Positions 51,858-60,585 of a stretch of DNA of 64,000 nt are shown here, piece by piece. Positions within the stretch are counted from its first letter, which is position 1; each line of letters starts with the position of its first letter. This DNA comes from DATMER01 sp040349255 (lineage in GTDB: Bacteria; Acidobacteriota; Thermoanaerobaculia; Multivoradales; UBA5704), in NCBI GenBank assembly GCA_040349255.1, contig JBEQUE010000231.1, positions 62,001 to 126,000 on the forward strand, given 5' to 3'. The notes below the pieces were generated by a model. It searched no databases. It saw only the letters and a program-made list of their open reading frames with translations, and was not told where the DNA came from. Position numbers and translations under genes: made by a program.

Positions 51858-54341
51858 GTGACGCCCGAGCGCTGGCAGCAGGTCAAGTCCGTTCTCGAAG
51901 CCGCCCTGGAGCGGCCGCCGGGAGAGCGGGCGCCGTATCTGGATTCGGCCTGCGGCGAGGATTCCGATCTTCGGGCCGAGGTCGGCTCGCTGATGGCGTC
52001 GGAAGCGGCTCTCGACGATTTCATCGAGGAGCCCCTTTTCGATCTGCATTCGGCGGACGGCTGGAGCGCGGGAGACCGCGTCGGGCCTTACCGGATCGTG
52101 CGCGAGATCGGCCGCGGAGGGATGGGCTCCGTCTATCTCGCCGGAAAGGCGGACGGCGACTATGAGGGGCAGTTCGCGTTGAAGGTGATCCGGCGCGGAA
52201 TGGACTCCGACGAGGTGCTTGGCCGCTTCCGTTCCGAGCGACGCATCCTGACCCAACTCGACCACCCGCAGATCGCGCGCATCCTGGATGGTGGCACCAC
52301 GAAGGACGGCCGTCCCTACTTCGTCATGGAATTCGTCGAGGGGCGGCCGATCACGGAGCACTGCGAGGCGGAGCATCTTTCGATCCGGGAGCGGCTGGAT
52401 CTTTTCCTCTCCGTCTGCGCGGCGGTCCACGCGGCGCACCAGAACCTGGTCGTCCATCGCGACCTGAAGCCGGCGAACATTCTCGTGACGCGCGCGGGTG
52501 TGCCCAAGCTGCTGGATTTCGGGATTGCCAAACTCCTGGATCCCGACCGGACTCTGCCGGAGCTGACGATGCTGGAGCGCCGGCCGATGACGCCGCTCTA
52601 TGCGAGCCCCGAGCAGCTCCGGGGCCGGCAGGTGACGACGGCGAGCGACGTCTATTCTCTCGGCGTTCTGCTCTATCTCCTGCTGACGGGGCAGTCTCCG
52701 TACGGTCAGCCTCCTCCCGAAGGCGAGGCGTTGATCAAGGCCGTCTGCGAGACGGATCCTCCCCGGCCGAGCACGGTGGCTGGCGATCTGCGCCGGCGGC
52801 TGGCCGGCGACCTCGACAACATCGTGCTGCTCGCGATGAAGAAGGACCCGCAACGGCGGTATGCGTCGGTGGAACAGTTGGCCGCGGACATCCGGCGCCA
52901 CCTGGAAGGCAGACCGGTTCTCGCCCGGCCCGATACGGCGGCGTACCGTATCGGAAAGTTCGTGCGGCGCCATGGGTGGGGAGTGGGTTTCGCTACGGCA
53001 GCCCTGCTGTCTATCGTGGGCTTCAGCATCATGGTCACGCAGCTCTGGAGGCAGGCGGTCCGCGAGCGGGATCGGGCGGAGACGGTTTCCCGCTTTCTGC
53101 AGGATCTTTTCGCGGTTCCGGACCCGGCAAAGTCGCGCGGCGAGGAGGTCACGGCGCGGGAGATTCTTGATCGGGGGACCGAGCGGATGTCCCACGATCT
53201 GGAGAATCAGCCGGAGCTTCGCGCCGACCTGATGGCCACCATGGCCCAGGTGTACCGGAACCTCGGATTGTTCGAGCCGGCTCGCAGGCTGGCCGAGGAA
53301 TCGCTGGCGATCCGGCGGAAGACACTGGGCAACGATCACCTTCTCGTGTCCGCCAGCTTGCAGACTCTCGCGGTGGTGCGCCGGGAGATGGGAGAGAACG
53401 CGGAGTCGGAGCGGCTCCTGCGCGAAGCGCTCGAAATCCAGCGTAGACGGGGCGCCACGGAGACGGTGGATCACGCGAAGGGCCTTAACGATCTCGCGAC
53501 GCTCCTGGAGGAGAAAGGCGATCTGGCCTCTGCGGAGGAGTTGTACCGCGAATCCCTGGCGATCAAACGGAAGCTGCTCGGGGACGAGCACGAGGATGTG
53601 GCGCGCGGCCTCAACAATCTCGGACGTCTCCAGCATGCCAGAAAGGATTATGCAGGGGCCGAGCGGTTGTATCAGGAAGCGCTCGCCATGCGGATACGTC
53701 TGTTCGGGCCGGTCCATCCCGAGGTGGCGACAACGCTGAACAATCTGGCCGTGCTGTATGAGGACCGCGGGGATCTGGCCCTGGCGGAGCGGACCTACCG
53801 GCATGTGCTGGCGATGCGCCGGAAGCTGTTCGGCGAACGGCATCCCAGGGTCGCAAGGATCCTCGGCAATCTCGGCCCCCTCCTTCAGAGGCGGCAGGAT
53901 TTCCAGGGGGCCGAGAAGCTCTGCCGGGAAGCCCTGTCGATCGCCGACGAAAGCCTGGAGCGCGATCATCCGGACCGGGCCGTGTATCTGAGGAATCTCG
54001 CCGCGGTGCTCCTGGAGGAGGGGCGGGCGGCGGAAGCCGAGCCACTGGCCCGGGAGTCCCTGGCGATTCTGAAAGAGGCATCGCCATCCTCGTGGCGGGT
54101 GGCGGATGCGGAGAGTGTCCTCGGCGGTTGCCTGGCGGCTCAGGGGAGGTACGGTGAGGCCGAGCCGTTGCTGGTCGGCGGGTATGAGGCTCTGGCGAAG
54201 GAGCCGTCCGACGGCAGCCGTAAAGTCGGAGAGGCGCTGGCTCGCCTGAACCATCTCTACCGGGCCTGGGGACGGCCCGAGGCTCTCCGCCGGGTCCCCG
54301 CGCCGTCGCGCCCTGACGGCCCGGAAAGCAGCGTTCGTTGA
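51858..54341 (+). CDS. Ser/Thr protein kinase with TPR repeats
   Basis: The 827-residue protein has a short N-terminal region, a kinase domain from about 76 with P-loop IGRGGMGSVYLAG, the lysine of FALKVIRRG, HRDLKPANIL (about 200-209) and LDFGIAKLL. A single membrane helix lies near 372-395, and 8-10 TPRs follow (for example LYRESLAIKRKLLGDEHEDV and LYQEALAMRIRLFGPVHPEV). The catalytic residues look intact. With the sigma factor upstream, this is the common acidobacterial ECF-kinase pair that likely senses envelope signals through the TPR domain. GTG start with GAGAGGA upstream. Confidence 0.9.
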   Translation: MTPERWQQVKSVLEAALERPPGERAPYLDSACGEDSDLRAEVGSLMASEAALDDFIEEPLFDLHSADGWSAGDRVGPYRIVREIGRGGMGSVYLAGKADGDYEGQFALKVIRRGMDSDEVLGRFRSERRILTQLDHPQIARILDGGTTKDGRPYFVMEFVEGRPITEHCEAEHLSIRERLDLFLSVCAAVHAAHQNLVVHRDLKPANILVTRAGVPKLLDFGIAKLLDPDRTLPELTMLERRPMTPLYASPEQLRGRQVTTASDVYSLGVLLYLLLTGQSPYGQPPPEGEALIKAVCETDPPRPSTVAGDLRRRLAGDLDNIVLLAMKKDPQRRYASVEQLAADIRRHLEGRPVLARPDTAAYRIGKFVRRHGWGVGFATAALLSIVGFSIMVTQLWRQAVRERDRAETVSRFLQDLFAVPDPAKSRGEEVTAREILDRGTERMSHDLENQPELRADLMATMAQVYRNLGLFEPARRLAEESLAIRRKTLGNDHLLVSASLQTLAVVRREMGENAESERLLREALEIQRRRGATETVDHAKGLNDLATLLEEKGDLASAEELYRESLAIKRKLLGDEHEDVARGLNNLGRLQHARKDYAGAERLYQEALAMRIRLFGPVHPEVATTLNNLAVLYEDRGDLALAERTYRHVLAMRRKLFGERHPRVARILGNLGPLLQRRQDFQGAEKLCREALSIADESLERDHPDRAVYLRNLAAVLLEEGRAAEAEPLARESLAILKEASPSSWRVADAESVLGGCLAAQGRYGEAEPLLVGGYEALAKEPSDGSRKVGEALARLNHLYRAWGRPEALRRVPAPSRPDGPESSVR

Positions 54342-54352
54342 ATCTTTGCGGG

Positions 54353-54361
54353 TGCTAGAAT
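54353..54361 (+). promoter_or_regulatory. Extended -10 element upstream of the nucleotidyltransferase
   Basis: TGC-TAGAAT is an extended -10, 10 nt before the ATG at 54372. The same 11-mer GGTGCTAGAAT occurs at the minus-strand gene starting at 446. No -35 at the normal distance is evident. Confidence 0.45.
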
Positions 54362-54371
54362 CCCTCTCGAC

Positions 54372-55031
54372 ATGAAGATGGTCGTCCTCGCCGCCGGCCT
54401 CGGTACCCGGCTCAATCCAGCCAGCGGTGGCAGGCCCAAGGTCCTCGTGGATCTGGGAGGCGAGACGATCCTCGACCGCCTGCTCTCCCTTGCCTCGGAC
54501 CTGCGGCTCGATCCTGTGGTCGTCACCCGGTCCGAGCATGCGGCCTGGTTCCAGGCGGTCCCGGCCGAGGTGCTGGTCGAGGAGCGGCCCGTCGGCATCC
54601 TGACCACGCTGTATCAGACCCGGAGCGCGATCGGCGACGAGCCGTTCGTCTGGGTCGGCGGCGACATGGCGTTCTCCGAGCACGGGCCCCTGCGCGAGAT
54701 CGTCGAGGGGCATGACCCGGACGTGTTCGCGTCCTATGCCTACTGCCGCACCGACCACTTCAAGGCCAAGGTGCGGTTCGAGCCCGAGTTGACTCTGAAG
54801 ATCACCCGCGAAGGGCGGTGGGAGCTCAGCCTGCCGAATTTCGGCGTTCACTCTCCCCGCACCTTCTCCTACATGGCGGCCAATCCCGAAACCGATTTCC
54901 TGCAGACGGCCCTGGCCGCGGGCGAGACGTTCGTCCTCCGCGAATACCCGTACCCGGTCTTCGAGATCGACACCCCTCCCGACCTCGCCGCCGCCCGGTC
55001 CTACTTCGAACGATGCGCGTCGATATCCTGA
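54372..55031 (+). CDS. Nucleotidyltransferase family protein (NTP-transferase fold)
   Basis: The 219-residue protein starts MKMVVLAAGLGTRLNPASGG with RPKVLVDLGGETILDRLLSL, the N-terminal signature of sugar-1-phosphate or small-molecule nucleotidyltransferases. VWVGGDMAFSE contains the metal-binding acidic residues, and YPVFEIDTPPDLAAARSYF is a typical ending. The substrate is not known. It overlaps the RibD-like gene by 19 bp; the pair may be involved in a cofactor or lipid-sugar pathway. Confidence 0.8.
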   Translation: MKMVVLAAGLGTRLNPASGGRPKVLVDLGGETILDRLLSLASDLRLDPVVVTRSEHAAWFQAVPAEVLVEERPVGILTTLYQTRSAIGDEPFVWVGGDMAFSEHGPLREIVEGHDPDVFASYAYCRTDHFKAKVRFEPELTLKITREGRWELSLPNFGVHSPRTFSYMAANPETDFLQTALAAGETFVLREYPYPVFEIDTPPDLAAARSYFERCASIS

Positions 55032-55678
55032 CCGCCTCATCCATCAACGGGATCATCACGCCGGGCCGCGGACGCTGCAGCCACGATCTCGTCCCCGTTC
55101 TCAACCCTCCCCCCGAGCTCTGGGAGGCCAAGTCCGAGATCCGGCGCAGGGCCGACGCCGTCCTCGTCGGATCGGGCACGGTGCTCTCCAACGATCCGAC
55201 GATGTCGTCGCACGCCTCTCCGGGCTATGAGGTCGTCCGCGCCACGATCGACTCGGGTGGCCGCATTCCTCCGGGGTTCCGGTTCTTCGACGGTTCGGTC
55301 CGGACTCTTGTCGGCGTCACCGACACCACCCCGGAGTCCTATCGGAAGCTTCTGGAGACTCGCGGCGTCGAGGCCGTGCCCTGCGGCTCGGACCGGCCGG
55401 AGCTTCCTCTCTTCCTGGCAGGACTGGAGGAGCGGGGAATCCGATCGGCGGTCTGCGAGGGCGGTGGCATCCTGAACCGCGCCCTGCTCGACCAGGGTTT
55501 CGTCGGACGCATCCACCTGCTGCTCCTGGAAGTGATTCTGGATGCCGGGTCGGTCAACCTGTTCGAAGGTCCGGGTCTACCCGTTCCGCTGCGGCTGGAG
55601 AGCCTGGAACGGATCGGCGAATCGGTGCTCCTGACCTATGTCCTCAACCGAACAGAACCGTCTCCGGGTGGCGGGTGA
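55013..55678 (+). CDS. RibD C-terminal-like reductase
   Basis: The 221-residue protein has MRVDILTASSINGIITPGRG, then RRRADAVLVGSGTVLSNDPT and RSAVCEGGGILNRALLDQGF, the motifs of the dihydrofolate-reductase-like RibD_C family (NADPH-dependent reductases of pyrimidine or pterin precursors). Length fits a stand-alone reductase without the deaminase domain of RibD. Its 3' end overlaps the convergent CitG-like gene by 35 bp. It may belong to flavin, F420 or pterin metabolism; this cannot be decided here. Confidence 0.78.
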   Translation: MRVDILTASSINGIITPGRGRCSHDLVPVLNPPPELWEAKSEIRRRADAVLVGSGTVLSNDPTMSSHASPGYEVVRATIDSGGRIPPGFRFFDGSVRTLVGVTDTTPESYRKLLETRGVEAVPCGSDRPELPLFLAGLEERGIRSAVCEGGGILNRALLDQGFVGRIHLLLLEVILDAGSVNLFEGPGLPVPLRLESLERIGESVLLTYVLNRTEPSPGGG

Positions 55679-56417
55679 GGACGAGATAGATGCCGCAGGC
55701 GATGACGTCGGCCACGAAGTCGGGGCGGTTGATCTCGGCCACCAGCAGGCGGTAGATCATGTCGCTCGCCGGCAGGATGCCGTCCTCCAGGTTGTGCAGG
55801 AGGAAGCGGTAGGCCCGCAGGGCGTTCGGATAGCTCTCCGCCATCTCCCGCACCAGGTGGTGGTGCAGGAAGTCGTGCAGCGACTCCCACACGTTCGGAT
55901 ACTTCCCGCGCAGCGGGAAGTCGCGGATCGGCCTCTGCCGGCCCAGTCTCTCGTGGTGCCGGGCCGACAGCTCGTAGCCCAGGCGGATGAACCTCTCCAG
56001 GTACTCGACGTCCTTCTCGGTCGTGTTGCGCAGGACGTCGGCCGTGCGCTCCAGGATCCCTTCCACGTCGTCGAAGGTCTCGGTCTCCAGGTACTCCAGC
56101 GCCTGCGCAGCGACCAGCGGGGTCAGCAGCATGATCTGGCCGTAGTTGACCTTGCTGCCGTGGCGGTTGCGGACGCTCGAGCTCTGCGCCTCGAAGGCCT
56201 TGTCGAAGATGCAATCCGGCTGGCGGCCTTCCTTCAGGATCCGGTCCACGAGGTCGTAGAAGCTCCAGGAGCTGTTCACGCCCGAGATGATGAAGTACTC
56301 CAGCTTCGCGCCCGGCGAGGAGTCCTCGGTACGGCTGGTCAGGCCCGGCTTCTTCCCCAGCGGCTCCAGCGACTGGCAGAGGATGACGTTCCGCAGGATC
56401 TCGCGCCGGATGTCCAT
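55644..56417 (-). CDS. CitG-like (triphosphoribosyl-dephospho-CoA synthase family) protein
   Basis: The 257-residue helical protein shows by eye the landmarks of the CitG family: KKPGLTSRT near the N-terminus (family: PKPGLV), KVNYGQIMLLTPLVAAQAL (family: NTNLGIVLLLAPLAA), LVREMAESYPNALRAYRF and the end GIYLVLTRHPETVLFG (family: ARHPDTLI). CitG uses ATP and dephospho-CoA; CitG-like proteins also occur in tetrahydromethanopterin biosynthesis clusters. It follows the phosphoribosyltransferase-like gene with 3 bp between. Role beyond the family is unknown; similarity is moderate. Confidence 0.55.
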   Translation of the reverse strand: MDIRREILRNVILCQSLEPLGKKPGLTSRTEDSSPGAKLEYFIISGVNSSWSFYDLVDRILKEGRQPDCIFDKAFEAQSSSVRNRHGSKVNYGQIMLLTPLVAAQALEYLETETFDDVEGILERTADVLRNTTEKDVEYLERFIRLGYELSARHHERLGRQRPIRDFPLRGKYPNVWESLHDFLHHHLVREMAESYPNALRAYRFLLHNLEDGILPASDMIYRLLVAEINRPDFVADVIACGIYLVLTRHPETVLFG

Positions 56418-56420
56418 GCG

Positions 56421-57515
56421 TCAGGTGCCTGATAAACCCAAGTACGTCTCCCGCGCCCGGCGCAGGACGTCCGGCGAGCCGTGCTGCTCCACCAGGGCCG
56501 TCAGCCGCTCCGCGGCCAGGCCGCTCTCCAGCCGCTCCAGCGCCATCCCCACGCCCTCCTCGATCGACGCGGCCCGCTCCGAGATCCACAGCGCCAGGCC
56601 GGCGTTGAGCGCGACGAGATCGCGCTTGGGCCCCTTCTCGATGCCGTGCGCGATGCGCAGGAAGTCGCGGTAGTTGGACTCCGCGTCCACCGGCTGGACC
56701 TCGTCCGGCGCGGCCCTCTGGAGCCCCACCTCCTCCGGCAGAAGCACGAAATCGAACTCCTCTTCACCGCGGAAGCCGCGCACCCGGCTCGGCGACGAGA
56801 TCGACGCCTCGTCCAGCCCGTCGAAGCCCCGCACCAGCAGCGCGTTGCGGTAGCCCAGCCCGCGGAAGACCTCGCTCAGCATCTCGAACTGGGTCGGGTT
56901 GTTGATGCCGAACATCCGGTAGGTCAAGGGGATCGGCGTGTAGATCGGCACCATCAGGTGGAACGGCGTGCTCACTCCCACCTGCTTCTCGCCCAGGACC
57001 CGTCCGAAGCTCACGATGTTGCGCAGCTCGCCGCTCACGAAGATCGGCGAGTAGAAGACGACGCCCGTGGTCTCGACCGCCTGCTGGATCTGCGGCAGGG
57101 TCACGGTCTGCGGATGGATGCCCACCGCCTCCAGCGCGTCGGCGCTCCCCGCGATGCCCGTCACCCGCCAGAAGGAGTGCTTGATGATCGGTACGACCGG
57201 GTCGCCGGCCACCAGGGAGGACAGGGTCGAGACGTTGATCTTGCGCACTCCGGAGCCGCCGGCGCTGGAGATGTCCATCGCCCGCCGGCCGGAGAGGTCG
57301 AGGTCGTAGTCCCCGGTGAGCCGATGCAGGGCGTCGAACATGCCCAGGATCTCGTCCACGGTCTCGCTCTTGGTCTGCGAGGCCACGGAGTAGGCGAGCA
57401 GCTTCCAGCCCTCGTCGTCGGTTCTCAGGAGAGCCTCGAGGAGCTCGGCGCTCTCGGCGCGGGTCAGGGTCTGCCGGGACATCAGCTTGCGGATGAGGAG
57501 GATGTCGGGGCTCAT
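56421..57515 (-). CDS. Anthranilate phosphoribosyltransferase/thymidine phosphorylase-like protein
   Basis: The 364-residue protein has the glycosyltransferase family 3 layout: a small helical N-terminal domain (LMSRQTLTRAESAELLEALL) and a PRPP- or nucleoside-binding loop SAGGSGVRKINVSTL. KHSFWRVTGIAGSADALEAV corresponds to the KHGNRS...GSADVLEALG block of TrpD. It differs from true TrpD at the loop and in its C-terminus, and there is no trp gene around it. It may transfer a phosphoribosyl group in a cofactor pathway together with the CitG-like protein. It is first in its minus-strand operon. Confidence 0.75.
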   Translation of the reverse strand: MSPDILLIRKLMSRQTLTRAESAELLEALLRTDDEGWKLLAYSVASQTKSETVDEILGMFDALHRLTGDYDLDLSGRRAMDISSAGGSGVRKINVSTLSSLVAGDPVVPIIKHSFWRVTGIAGSADALEAVGIHPQTVTLPQIQQAVETTGVVFYSPIFVSGELRNIVSFGRVLGEKQVGVSTPFHLMVPIYTPIPLTYRMFGINNPTQFEMLSEVFRGLGYRNALLVRGFDGLDEASISSPSRVRGFRGEEEFDFVLLPEEVGLQRAAPDEVQPVDAESNYRDFLRIAHGIEKGPKRDLVALNAGLALWISERAASIEEGVGMALERLESGLAAERLTALVEQHGSPDVLRRARETYLGLSGT

Positions 57516-57534
57516 GCGGAAGGGGCTCTCCTAT

Positions 57535-57562
57535 GGGACAGTGGACTGCGCGTCTGTATTAT
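57535..57562 (+). promoter_or_regulatory. Possible sigma-70-type promoter upstream of acyl-CoA dehydrogenase
   Basis: GGGACA (57535-57540) and TATTAT (57557-57562) are spaced by 16 nt and lie in the only AT-rich part of the 176 bp between divergent genes. This would give a leader of about 120 nt. The -35 match is only four of six. Confidence 0.35.
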
Positions 57563-57691
57563 TTCAAAAAACTCTATGACTTCGCCGGGTCGACCGGGAC
57601 GGGGCTGGCGGGATTCTATCTTCGTTGCCATCCTCCTGCCGCCGCGATAGCATCGCCAGCCGGCCCTCGGGCCGACGGAGAGGAGAACCCA

Positions 57692-58840
57692 GTGGATTTT
57701 TCCCTGACCGAAGAGCAGCGCGCCATCCAGGAGACCGCGCGGGATTTCGCCCGCCGCGAGGTCGATCCCATCGTGGACGAGATCGACGAGAGCCAGAAGT
57801 TCCCCCGCCAGGTCATGGCCAAGGCGGGCGAGCTGGGCTTCCTCGGCATCATCTTCCCCGAGGAGTACGGCGGCGCCGGGCTCGGCTATGTCGAATACGT
57901 GCTGGTCGTCACGGAGCTGTCGAAGGTCGATCCCTCGGTCGGCATCAGCGTGGCGGCGCACAACTCGCTGTGCAGCAACCACATCTACAAGTTCGGCAGC
58001 GACGAGCAGCGGCGCCGCTGGCTGACCCCGCTCGCCAAGGGCGAGAAGATCGGCGCCTGGAGCCTCACCGAGCCCGGCGCCGGCTCGGACGCCGCCGGCA
58101 CCCGCACGCGCGCCGAGAAGGTCGACGGCGGCTGGGTGCTCAACGGCTCGAAGACGTTCACCACCCACGGCAGCGTCGGCGACACCTGCGTGGTGTTCGC
58201 GGTGACCGACCCGCAGGGGCCGCGCCACCACAACATCTCGGCCTTCGTGCTGGAGAAGGGGATGGAGGGATTCCGTCCCGGCAAGAAGGAGAACAAGCTC
58301 GGCATCCGCGCCTCGGACACGGCCGAGGTGGTGATGGAGAACTGCTTCGTCTCCGAGGACCGGCTGCTCGGCGACGTCGGCGAGGGCTTCGTGCAGGCGC
58401 TCAAGATTCTCGACGGAGGCCGCATCTCGATCGCCGCGCTCGGGCTCGGCACGGCCATCGGCGCCTACGAGACGGCGCTCGGCTACGCGAAGCAGCGCGA
58501 GCAGTTCAGCCAGCCGATCGCCGGCTTCCAGGCGATCCAGTTCGCGCTCGCCGAGATGGCCACCCGCATCGCCGCGGCCGAGATCCTCACCTACGCCGCG
58601 GCCGAGGCCATGGACCGCGGCCGTCCGGTGTCGCGCCTCGCCTCCGAGGCCAAGCTCTACACCGGCGAGGCGGCGGTGTTCTGTTCGGAGCGCGGCGTCC
58701 AGATCCACGGCGGCTACGGGTTCGTCAAGGACTACCGGGCCGAGAAGTACTACCGTGACGCGAAGATCTGCACGATCGGCGAGGGGACGAGCGAGATCCA
58801 GCGCCTGGTGATCGCACGGCAGCTCTACAAGGGGCGCTGA
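57692..58840 (+). CDS. Acyl-CoA dehydrogenase
   Basis: The 382-residue protein begins at GTG with DFSLTEEQRAIQETARDFAR. WSLTEPGAGSDAAGT and NGSKTFTTHGSVGD are FAD-binding signatures. GGYGFVKDYRAEKYYRDAKI followed by IGEGTSEIQRLVIAR includes the catalytic Glu region of short-chain enzymes. Length is typical. It oxidises acyl-CoA at the alpha-beta bond with FAD. TGATG coupling to meaB and methylmalonyl-CoA epimerase next suggests branched-chain or odd-chain acyl-CoA breakdown toward methylmalonyl-CoA. Confidence 0.93.
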   Translation: MDFSLTEEQRAIQETARDFARREVDPIVDEIDESQKFPRQVMAKAGELGFLGIIFPEEYGGAGLGYVEYVLVVTELSKVDPSVGISVAAHNSLCSNHIYKFGSDEQRRRWLTPLAKGEKIGAWSLTEPGAGSDAAGTRTRAEKVDGGWVLNGSKTFTTHGSVGDTCVVFAVTDPQGPRHHNISAFVLEKGMEGFRPGKKENKLGIRASDTAEVVMENCFVSEDRLLGDVGEGFVQALKILDGGRISIAALGLGTAIGAYETALGYAKQREQFSQPIAGFQAIQFALAEMATRIAAAEILTYAAAEAMDRGRPVSRLASEAKLYTGEAAVFCSERGVQIHGGYGFVKDYRAEKYYRDAKICTIGEGTSEIQRLVIARQLYKGR

Positions 58841-59823
58841 TGCGGGCAAGTCTGGACGATCTCGTACCGCGGCTGCTGGAGCGGCAGCCGCGGGCGGTGG
58901 CGCGCGCCATCTCGGTCGTGGAGGACGGCGGCGAAGGGCAGCGCGAGCTGGTTCGCCGCGTCTATCCCCATACCGGCAGGGCGCGCGTGGTCGGCATCAC
59001 CGGTCCGCCCGGCGCCGGCAAGAGCACGCTGGTCGACCGCATGGCCCGCCACTGCCGCGCGCGGGGCGAGACGGTCGGCATCCTGGCGGTCGATCCGACC
59101 AGCCCCTACACCGGCGGCGCGCTGCTCGGCGACCGCATCCGCATGCAGTCGCTCTACACCGATCCGGGCGTGTTCATCCGCTCGATGGCCACCCGCGGCG
59201 CCATGGGCGGGCTCGCCCGCGCCTCGCGCGACGCGGTGGACCTGCTCGACGCCGCCGGCTTCGACTGGATCCTCCTGGAGACCGTGGGCGTCGGCCAGGA
59301 CGAGGTGGACGTGGTGCGCACGGTGGAGACGGTCGTCGTGGTCACCGTGCCCGGCCTGGGCGACGACATCCAGGCCATCAAGGCCGGCATCCTGGAGATC
59401 GCCGACGTGTTCGTGGTCAACAAGGCCGACCGCGAAGGGGTCGAGCGCGCCACCCGGGACCTGGAGATGATGCTCTCGCTCGGCGAGCACGGCGAATGGC
59501 TGCCGCCGATCGTGAAGACCGTGGCCGCGCGGAGCGAGGGCGTGGACCAGGTGCTCGCCGCGGTCGAGCGCCACCGCGAGCACTTGGCGTCCTCCGGCGA
59601 GATGGACCGCCGCCGCCGCGCCCATCTGCGCCTGCGGGTCGAGACCATCCTCAAGGAGCGCATCGTGGCCGCGGCCGACCGGGTGCTCGGCGTGGAGCGC
59701 GAGGTGGAGCGCGGCTTCGAGCAGCGCACCGACCCCTACCGCGTGGCCGACCGGCTGTTCTCGGGAGTGATGCACTCCGAAGAGGCGGTGGACGAGGGGG
59801 CGGTGGAGGAGCGCGCGCCGTGA
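58840..59823 (+). CDS. meaB: Methylmalonyl-CoA mutase-associated GTPase MeaB
   Basis: The 327-residue G3E-family GTPase has P-loop GITGPPGAGKSTLVDRM, LAVDPTSPYTGGALLGDRIR, ATRGAMGGLARA, LLETVGVGQDE and the base motif VVNKADRE. MeaB protects and reloads cobalamin in methylmalonyl-CoA mutase. The start overlaps the dehydrogenase stop (TGATG). No mutase gene is in the window. Confidence 0.94.
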   Translation: MRASLDDLVPRLLERQPRAVARAISVVEDGGEGQRELVRRVYPHTGRARVVGITGPPGAGKSTLVDRMARHCRARGETVGILAVDPTSPYTGGALLGDRIRMQSLYTDPGVFIRSMATRGAMGGLARASRDAVDLLDAAGFDWILLETVGVGQDEVDVVRTVETVVVVTVPGLGDDIQAIKAGILEIADVFVVNKADREGVERATRDLEMMLSLGEHGEWLPPIVKTVAARSEGVDQVLAAVERHREHLASSGEMDRRRRAHLRLRVETILKERIVAAADRVLGVEREVERGFEQRTDPYRVADRLFSGVMHSEEAVDEGAVEERAP

Positions 59824-60233
59824 TCGAGAGGATCGACCACATCGGCATCGCGGTCCGCTCGATCGAGGAGGGGCGGAGGTTCTACGAGGCGCTCGGGTTG
59901 ACGGTCGAGCACGTCGAGGAGGTCCCGGCCGAGGGGGTGCGGGTGGCCATGATGCGCTGCGGCGAGTCGCGGATCGAGCTGCTGGAGCCGCTCTCGGACG
60001 ATTCGGTCGTAGCGAAGTTCCTCGAGAAGCGCGGCCCCGGCGTCCATCACGTCTGTCTGGCGAGCGACGACCTGAAGGCCGACGACGCCCGCCTCCGCGA
60101 GGCCGGGCTCGCGCCGATGCGCCCGGAGCCGACGCGCGGCGCCGGCGGCTGCTGGGTCCAGTTCGTGCACCCGAAGAACACGGGCGGAGTGCTGGTGGAG
60201 CTGTCGCAATCGCCGGAAGAAGAGCAGCCATGA
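59820..60233 (+). CDS. mce: Methylmalonyl-CoA epimerase
   Basis: The 137-residue protein starts at GTG with IERIDHIGIAVRSIEEGRRF. It has the vicinal-oxygen-chelate fold with metal ligands in DHIGIAV, GVHHVCLAS and GVLVELSQ. It interconverts (2S)- and (2R)-methylmalonyl-CoA. It overlaps meaB by 4 bp, so the two are co-translated. Its 3' end overlaps the next small gene by 4 bp. Confidence 0.93.
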   Translation: MIERIDHIGIAVRSIEEGRRFYEALGLTVEHVEEVPAEGVRVAMMRCGESRIELLEPLSDDSVVAKFLEKRGPGVHHVCLASDDLKADDARLREAGLAPMRPEPTRGAGGCWVQFVHPKNTGGVLVELSQSPEEEQP

Positions 60234-60577
60234 GGATCGAGCCCGGGGCGATCGTCATCGTCCACGTGATCAACCCGACGGAGAAGTTCTTCGGCGTCCT
60301 GCAGGACCTGGCGGTGGCGGGCGTGACCTTCCGCGGCATCAGCCTGTCGAGCTTCGACGACTGGATGGCCCAGGCCGTGGCGGGCGACCAGACCCTCGGT
60401 CTCTCGACCGTGTTCGTCCCGCTCTTCCGGGTGGAGCGGATCTTCCTCGACGAGGCGGTCGGGGAGGTGGAGAGCTACCGCCAGCGGTTCTCGACGCGCG
60501 TCGGCATGCCGGTGGAGCGCTACCTAGGATTGCAGGAAGCGGACGAGGGCGGCGGATCGGACGAGATCCCGTCCTAG
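60230..60577 (+). CDS. Hypothetical protein, co-translated with methylmalonyl-CoA epimerase
   Basis: The 115-residue protein begins MRIEPGAIVIVHVINPTEKF, with GVLQDLAVAGVTFRGISLSS and a C-terminal acidic tail. It overlaps the epimerase by 4 bp, which suggests a shared role in the same operon. I do not recognise the family. The first half is beta-rich; there is no signal peptide or membrane helix. Confidence 0.7.
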   Translation: MRIEPGAIVIVHVINPTEKFFGVLQDLAVAGVTFRGISLSSFDDWMAQAVAGDQTLGLSTVFVPLFRVERIFLDEAVGEVESYRQRFSTRVGMPVERYLGLQEADEGGGSDEIPS

Positions 60578-60585
60578 TTTCAGGC

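Noticed and set aside
56421..57515. True TrpD (tryptophan biosynthesis)
   Set aside because: The PRPP loop and C-terminus differ from TrpD and no other trp gene is nearby; only family-level similarity is claimed.
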